In this document: piece by piece, positions 60,172 to 64,000 of the stretch
Position numbering within the stretch: position 1 is the first letter of the stretch
How the letters are laid out: each line of letters begins with the position of its first letter
DNA from: Luteimicrobium xylanilyticum
Lineage (GTDB): Bacteria; Actinomycetota; Actinomycetes; Actinomycetales; Cellulomonadaceae
Assembly: GCF_009429125.1 (NCBI RefSeq)
Contig: NZ_CP045529.1
Coordinates: 2,294,001-2,358,000, forward strand
DNA length: 64,000 bases
Reading direction: 5' to 3'
Notes under the pieces: generated by a model
What the model was told of the DNA's origin: nothing
The model's input: the letters and a program-made list of their open reading frames with translations, nothing else
Database searches by the model: none
Made by a program: the position numbers and the translations under genes

Positions 60172-61131
60172 ATGGAGGACGCTGACGAGAGCACCGTCGT
60201 GGTCGCGGGGTCGGGCGGGCTGATCGGCTCGGCGCTCGTGGAGTCCCTGCGGGCCGACGGCGTCCGGGTCCGACGCCTCGTGCGGCCGGGAAGCGCCCAC
60301 CCTTCCGGCGTCGACGACGGCGTCACGACGCACCCGTGGGACCCCGACCGCGGCGTGCTGCCGACCGACGCGCTCGACGGCGCGGGCGCCGTCGTGAACC
60401 TGGGCGGCGTGGGCATCGGGGACCGCAGATGGACACCGCGGTACCGGGCCCTGCTGCGCAGCTCGCGGCTGGCCGGCACGGGTCTGCTCGCCCGCGAGCT
60501 GGCCCGCCGTGGGGCAGACGCGCCGGCCCTGGTCCAGGCGTCCGCGATGGGCGTGTACGGGGACCGCGGCGACGAGCCGCTGCCGGAGACGGCACGGGCC
60601 GGCGACGGCTTCCTGGCCGAGCTCGTGACGGACTGGGAGTCCGCGACCGACCCGGCCCGGGACGCCGGCGTGCGGGTCGTCCTGCTGCGCACGTCGCTCG
60701 TCCTCACGCCCGACGGCGGCGCGCTCGGCCGCCTGCTGCCCCTGCTCCGCGCGGGGCTCGGCGGCCCGCTGGGCGACGGTCGCGAGTTCTGGAGCTGGAT
60801 CACCCTCGAGGACCACGTCCGCGCGATCCGGCACCTCACCGCCTCGGGCGTGCACGGCCCGGTGAACCTGGCGTCGCCCGACCCCGTCCGCAACAGCGAG
60901 CTGACCCGTGCGCTCGCCCGGGCCCTGCACCGCCCGGCGCTGCTGCGGGTGCCCGCGCCGGCCCTCCGCCTCGCGCTGGGCGGGTTCGCGGGCGACATCC
61001 TCGCCTCGGCCCGGCTCGTTCCCCGCGTCCTCGAGGCGGACGGCTTCCGGTGGTCTCAGCCACGGCTGGCCGACGCCGTCGAGTGGCTCGTCGGCGAGCT
61101 TCGTGCGGGGGACGAGGAGCGCCCGAACTAG
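60172..61131 (+). CDS. TIGR01777-family NAD(P)-dependent epimerase/oxidoreductase
   Basis: A 319-residue extended short-chain dehydrogenase of the YfcH/TIGR01777 group. VVVAGSGGLIGSALVESL is the Rossmann GxxGxxG loop, AVVNLGGVGIGDRRWTPRYR is the family-specific segment, and ALVQASAMGVYGDRGDE places the YG(D/H) active-site variant; FWSWITLEDHVRAI and NLASPDPVRNSELTRALARA are further hallmarks. Substrate is unknown. Its TAG stop overlaps, base for base (CTAG), the stop of the convergent pseudokinase gene. Confidence 0.88.
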   Translation: MEDADESTVVVAGSGGLIGSALVESLRADGVRVRRLVRPGSAHPSGVDDGVTTHPWDPDRGVLPTDALDGAGAVVNLGGVGIGDRRWTPRYRALLRSSRLAGTGLLARELARRGADAPALVQASAMGVYGDRGDEPLPETARAGDGFLAELVTDWESATDPARDAGVRVVLLRTSLVLTPDGGALGRLLPLLRAGLGGPLGDGREFWSWITLEDHVRAIRHLTASGVHGPVNLASPDPVRNSELTRALARALHRPALLRVPAPALRLALGGFAGDILASARLVPRVLEADGFRWSQPRLADAVEWLVGELRAGDEERPN

Positions 61132-62705
61132 TCCCCCGCCACGGACCGCACCCGCCAGCCGTGGTCCGTCCAGGCGAGCTCGAGCCGGTCGGTGCGCTCG
61201 GCCGCCGCCGGGACCGCCGTCGTCGCACCGTCCTTCGCGCGCAGGGTGTACGCCCCGATCGTGTACCGGACGTCGACGGTGGCCGCGTCGGCGTCCGACG
61301 TCACCAGCCGCGCCGCCGCCACGTCGACCCGCGGTGCCGTGACGATCGTGCCCCGCCGGGCGAGCTGGGCGGCCAGAGCGTCGTCCGCGGCGCGCGCCGG
61401 CGAGCCGTGGACCGTCACGGCGTCCTCGGCGGTGGCGCCCGCAAGCATCGCCCCACGGCGCTGCGTCAGCTCGCGGGCGGCGAGTTCCGGGCGGTCGCGT
61501 TCGAGCGTCGCGTCGGTCGGCGCGGGGTGGGACGCCGCTGCCGGCGCCGACGCGCTCGGCGCCGCCTCCGCGGGCTGACCGCTCGTCCACGGACGCAGCA
61601 CGGCCAGGGCGACGGCGACGACCACGAGTCCGGCGACGGCACCGGCCAGCACGGCGGTCCGGGTGCGGCGGCGTCGCAGCCGCGCGGCGGCCCGGGCCCG
61701 GCGTCCCTCGGGCTCGGACGGACCCTCAGGGGCCGCCAGCGCACGCGCCCGGACGAGCGTGTCCTCCAGCGGGTCGGCGGTCCGCGGCGGGATCACGCGC
61801 CGGCGCGGGGCCTGCGACACGGGGCGCCGGACGACCCCCGTGACCGGTCTTCCGTCGGCCGCCGACGGGGCCGACCCGTCCGCCGCGCCGGCCGACCGTC
61901 CCATCGCGACGGCCGCGAGCGCCGCCAGGTCGGGGACGGAGACGGGCTCGGCGGCGACGGTGCGTGCGACGACGTTCGCGAGCTCCTCGGCGGTCGTCGC
62001 GCCGTGGGTTCCGTCGCCTCGCGCGGAGGCGTCCAGGATCCCCAGGAGCGCGGCGACCGCTGCGGCGTCACCCGCGTCGGGGACGTGGGCCGGGTCGGTC
62101 GCGGGGCCGTCGGCCGCGTCGGTGCCGTCGGCGACGGCGTCCCGCGCGAGGCCCGCGAGCGCGCGCACGTCTGCCGCCGGCGACGCACCGGTGCCGGGTG
62201 GCGCCACGGAGGGCTGCAGGTGGCAGCGCCCGTCGTCGTCGACGACGACCCGGTCGGCGGTGACCCCGCCCTGCGCGAGGCCTGCCGCGTGGAGGGCACC
62301 GAGAGCGTGGCCCACTCCTGTGACGATCGTCACGACCTCTCCGGCGCGCAGGGCACCGCGGCGCGCGAGGACGTCCCGCAGGGGCGTCCCGGTGCCGCCG
62401 CGGAGCACGACGGCAAGCTCTCCCCCGGCCTCGACGACGGTCGCGACACGGGCGACGTGGGCGTGCTCGACGGTCCGCAGCCGTGCGACGCGCTCGTCGA
62501 CGGCGGGGCCGAGCTCCGCCCGGCGTAGGACCTGCAGGGCGCAGGCTGCGCCGTCGGGTGCGCGGACCGCCCAGGCGCCGCCCACGCGTGCGGCGCCGGT
62601 GTACCCGGCCGCCTGGAGGGCCTCGCGGACCGGGCCGCCGGGGACGTCCCGGGCGGCTCTCTCACCGGACGCGGCCGGCGGACGGGGCTCGCTCGGACCT
62701 GTCAT
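61128..62705 (-). CDS. Membrane-anchored pseudokinase
   Basis: The 525-residue protein begins with a kinase-like domain (residues ~25-300): [42 protein letters not shown] and [25 protein letters not shown] follow the N-lobe and catalytic-loop pattern, but the HRD and DFG motifs are missing, so it should not phosphorylate. After a basic linker comes one membrane helix ([20 protein letters not shown]) and an extracytoplasmic domain of ~150 residues ending [15 protein letters not shown]. The overall layout mirrors MviN-associated and similar pseudokinases. ATG at 62705 is the likely start, with no clear ribosome-binding site. It is divergent from lipB. Confidence 0.75.
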   Translation of the reverse strand: MTGPSEPRPPAASGERAARDVPGGPVREALQAAGYTGAARVGGAWAVRAPDGAACALQVLRRAELGPAVDERVARLRTVEHAHVARVATVVEAGGELAVVLRGGTGTPLRDVLARRGALRAGEVVTIVTGVGHALGALHAAGLAQGGVTADRVVVDDDGRCHLQPSVAPPGTGASPAADVRALAGLARDAVADGTDAADGPATDPAHVPDAGDAAAVAALLGILDASARGDGTHGATTAEELANVVARTVAAEPVSVPDLAALAAVAMGRSAGAADGSAPSAADGRPVTGVVRRPVSQAPRRRVIPPRTADPLEDTLVRARALAAPEGPSEPEGRRARAAARLRRRRTRTAVLAGAVAGLVVVAVALAVLRPWTSGQPAEAAPSASAPAAASHPAPTDATLERDRPELAARELTQRRGAMLAGATAEDAVTVHGSPARAADDALAAQLARRGTIVTAPRVDVAAARLVTSDADAATVDVRYTIGAYTLRAKDGATTAVPAAAERTDRLELAWTDHGWRVRSVAGD

Positions 62706-62792
62706 GGAGACATCGAACAGGAAACCGGCCGACCGCACGTCGGTTGTCCACAGGCGGTACGGACGGCCGCAGGAGCACCCACCGACCGGGTC

Positions 62793-62798
62793 TAGCCT
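62793..62798 (+). promoter_or_regulatory. Leaderless -10 (TAGCCT) for lipB
   Basis: TAGCCT, seven bases, then ATG at 62806. Confidence 0.6.
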
Positions 62799-62805
62799 GG
62801 GGACC

Positions 62806-63450
62806 ATGCGCTTCGCTCCGCTCGGGCTCGGCACCGTCCACTCGCCCTACCAGCCGACGTGGGAGCTGCAGCGCAGCATCCATGCCGAGGTCGCCGCCGG
62901 CGAGCGTCAGGACACGGTCCTCCTCGTGGAGCACGAACCCGTCTACACGGCCGGGCGACGCACCCACCGCGACGAGCGCCCCGACGACGGCACGCCCGTC
63001 GTCGACGTGGACCGCGGCGGCAAGGTCACCTGGCACGGCCCGGGCCAGCTCGTCGCCTACCCGATCGTGCGGCTGCGCACGCCGATCGACGTCGTCGCCT
63101 ACGTGCGCTGCCTCGAACAGGCCGTGATCGACGTCTGCGCTGAGCTCGGCCTCGAGACCATCCGCGTCGAGGGCAGGTCCGGGGTGTGGTTCGCCGCCGA
63201 CGGCGCGCGCCGCGAGCGCAAGGTCTGCGCGATCGGCGTCCGCGTCGCCAAGGGCGTGACGATGCACGGCCTCGCCCTCAACTGCAACCCGGACCTCGGG
63301 GAGTTCGGCCGGATCGTGCCGTGCGGCATCAGCGACGCGGACGTCACGTCGCTGTCGGCCGAGCTCGGCCGGACGGTGACGATCCAGGAGGTCCGTCCCC
63401 TGCTCGAGCGTGCGCTCACCGACGCGCTCGCCCCCGTCGTCGCGGACTAG
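62806..63450 (+). CDS. lipB: Lipoyl(octanoyl) transferase
   Basis: The 214-residue enzyme moves octanoyl from acyl-carrier protein to the lipoyl-domain Lys of E2 and Gcv[21 protein letters not shown] is the family signature, with the substrate-pocket residues; [22 protein letters not shown] contains the catalytic Lys, and [16 protein letters not shown] the catalytic Cys. The ATG at 62806 follows a leaderless promoter. lipA is next, 61 bp downstream, completing the lipoate synthesis pair that serves the E2 encoded at 58209. Confidence 0.94.
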   Translation: MRFAPLGLGTVHSPYQPTWELQRSIHAEVAAGERQDTVLLVEHEPVYTAGRRTHRDERPDDGTPVVDVDRGGKVTWHGPGQLVAYPIVRLRTPIDVVAYVRCLEQAVIDVCAELGLETIRVEGRSGVWFAADGARRERKVCAIGVRVAKGVTMHGLALNCNPDLGEFGRIVPCGISDADVTSLSAELGRTVTIQEVRPLLERALTDALAPVVAD

Positions 63451-63453
63451 GCT
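63448..63453 (+). promoter_or_regulatory. Possible -10 box (TAGGCT) for lipA
   Basis: TAGGCT begins with the TAG stop codon of lipB and would give a leader of about 50 nt containing the lipA ribosome-binding site GGGAG. Confidence 0.4.
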
Positions 63454-63511
63454 GGACGACGCCCGCACGCCGCCCCCGACCGGGGCCGGCGACCACCACC
63501 TGGGAGACAGC

Positions 63512-64000
63512 GTGACCATCGCACCCGAGGGCCGTCGCATGCTGCGCATCGAGGCCCGCAACGCGGCCACCCCCATCGAGAAGAAGCCGTCGTGGATCAA
63601 GACGCGCGCGACGATGGGTCCGGAGTACACCGAGCTGAAGGGCCTGGTGCGTTCCGAAGGACTGCACACCGTGTGCGAGGAAGCGGGCTGTCCCAACATC
63701 TTCGAGTGCTGGGAGGACCGCGAGGCGACGTTCCTCATCGGTGGCGACCAGTGCACGCGGCGCTGCGACTTCTGCCAGATCGACACGGGCAAGCCCGCGG
63801 AGTTCGACGCGGACGAGCCGCGCCGCGTCGCCGAGTCGGTGCAGGCGATGGGTCTGCGCTACTCGACGGTCACCGGTGTCGCGCGCGACGACCTGGCCGA
63901 CGGCGGTGCCTGGCTCTACGCGGAGACCGTCCGCCAGATCCACGCGATGAACCCGGGCACGGGTGTCGAGCTCCTCATCCCCGACTTCAACGCGATCCCG
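63512..64000 (+). CDS. lipA: Lipoyl synthase, 5' part (cut by window end)
   Basis: The first 163 codons of LipA, a radical-SAM enzyme that inserts two sulfurs into octanoyl-E2. The auxiliary [4Fe-4S] cluster Cys are in [17 protein letters not shown] (CX4CX5C) and the radical-SAM cluster in [10 protein letters not shown] (CX3CX2C), both complete. GGGAG lies 6 nt before the GTG. The reading frame is open to the last base of the window; the full gene is normally about 330-350 codons. Confidence 0.95.
   Translation, partial: MTIAPEGRRMLRIEARNAATPIEKKPSWIKTRATMGPEYTELKGLVRSEGLHTVCEEAGCPNIFECWEDREATFLIGGDQCTRRCDFCQIDTGKPAEFDADEPRRVAESVQAMGLRYSTVTGVARDDLADGGAWLYAETVRQIHAMNPGTGVELLIPDFNAIP

Overview
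The window is very GC-rich chromosomal DNA with GTG starts, short overlaps of the ATGA/GTGA type and gene sets typical of Actinomycetota. The actinobacterial cytochrome bc1-aa3 layout (three-TM Rieske protein, diheme QcrC, CtaF), SigA with a long Ala/Lys/Thr-rich N-terminus, a Rv2175c-like regulator, a PASTA kinase, DUF3043, DUF4192 and DUF7455 proteins, PPi-dependent phosphofructokinase and class II DAHP synthase point to Micrococcales. A Cellulomonas-like genus is my inference; no rRNA or other direct marker is present. I see no tRNA, rRNA, CRISPR, phage or transposase gene.

Layout. 1-7.6 kb is accessory metabolism: a frame-disrupted SprT-like gene, a lipoprotein, a luciferase-like oxidoreductase, glycerol dehydrogenase, a relic of a P-type H+-ATPase, an AraC regulator divergent from two alpha/beta hydrolases, and a zinc-independent-type quinone oxidoreductase. 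7.8-15.2 kb holds a BrkB-type membrane protein, a CHRD surface protein with its own sortase, DUF2200, a DUF4430 lipoprotein coupled to a DUF6580 membrane protein, OsmC, a ThrE-type exporter and an amidohydrolase. 15.3-27.7 kb is core information processing and signalling: ParE, DUF7455, a fatty-acid desaturase, SigA, a universal stress protein, DUF4192, a polyprenyl diphosphate synthase, a Rv2175c-like protein and a PASTA Ser/Thr kinase. 28-38.6 kb is central metabolism: AroG (class II), PPi-PFK, PlsC, ROK glucokinase, acyl-CoA synthetase, a DEDD/GIY-YIG nuclease, an Lrp-type ligand domain and TrpD.

38.8-47.6 kb is the respiratory block: ctaE-qcrC-qcrA-qcrB on the plus strand, then sodA, facing ctaC-ctaD-ctaF on the minus strand. 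47.8-51.2 kb is sulfur/iron-sulfur and NAD metabolism: a cysteine-desulfurase homologue that has lost its PLP lysine, a TusA-like protein, an ErpA-like protein and NadA. 51.3-56.6 kb carries a thioesterase, DUF3043, PyrD, small membrane proteins and PepA. 56.8-64 kb is the lipoate/2-oxoacid dehydrogenase block: Lpd, E2 with two lipoyl domains, a TIGR01777 epimerase, a pseudokinase, LipB and the start of LipA (cut by the window end).

Two window-wide patterns stand out. First, about 19 genes have a TANNNT-like -10 box ending 6-8 nt before an ATG/GTG and usually no Shine-Dalgarno, the signature of leaderless transcription. Second, several junctions between convergent genes hold repeats rather than a plain hairpin. 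Two of them, 16 kb apart, share a degenerate core of roughly 90 bp built of ~30-bp CATG-containing units, together with ~21-bp periodic units of the form TTCGYC-N4-GTGAC. This composite repeat family and the PLP-lysine-less desulfurase/TusA pair are the most promising candidates for something undescribed.
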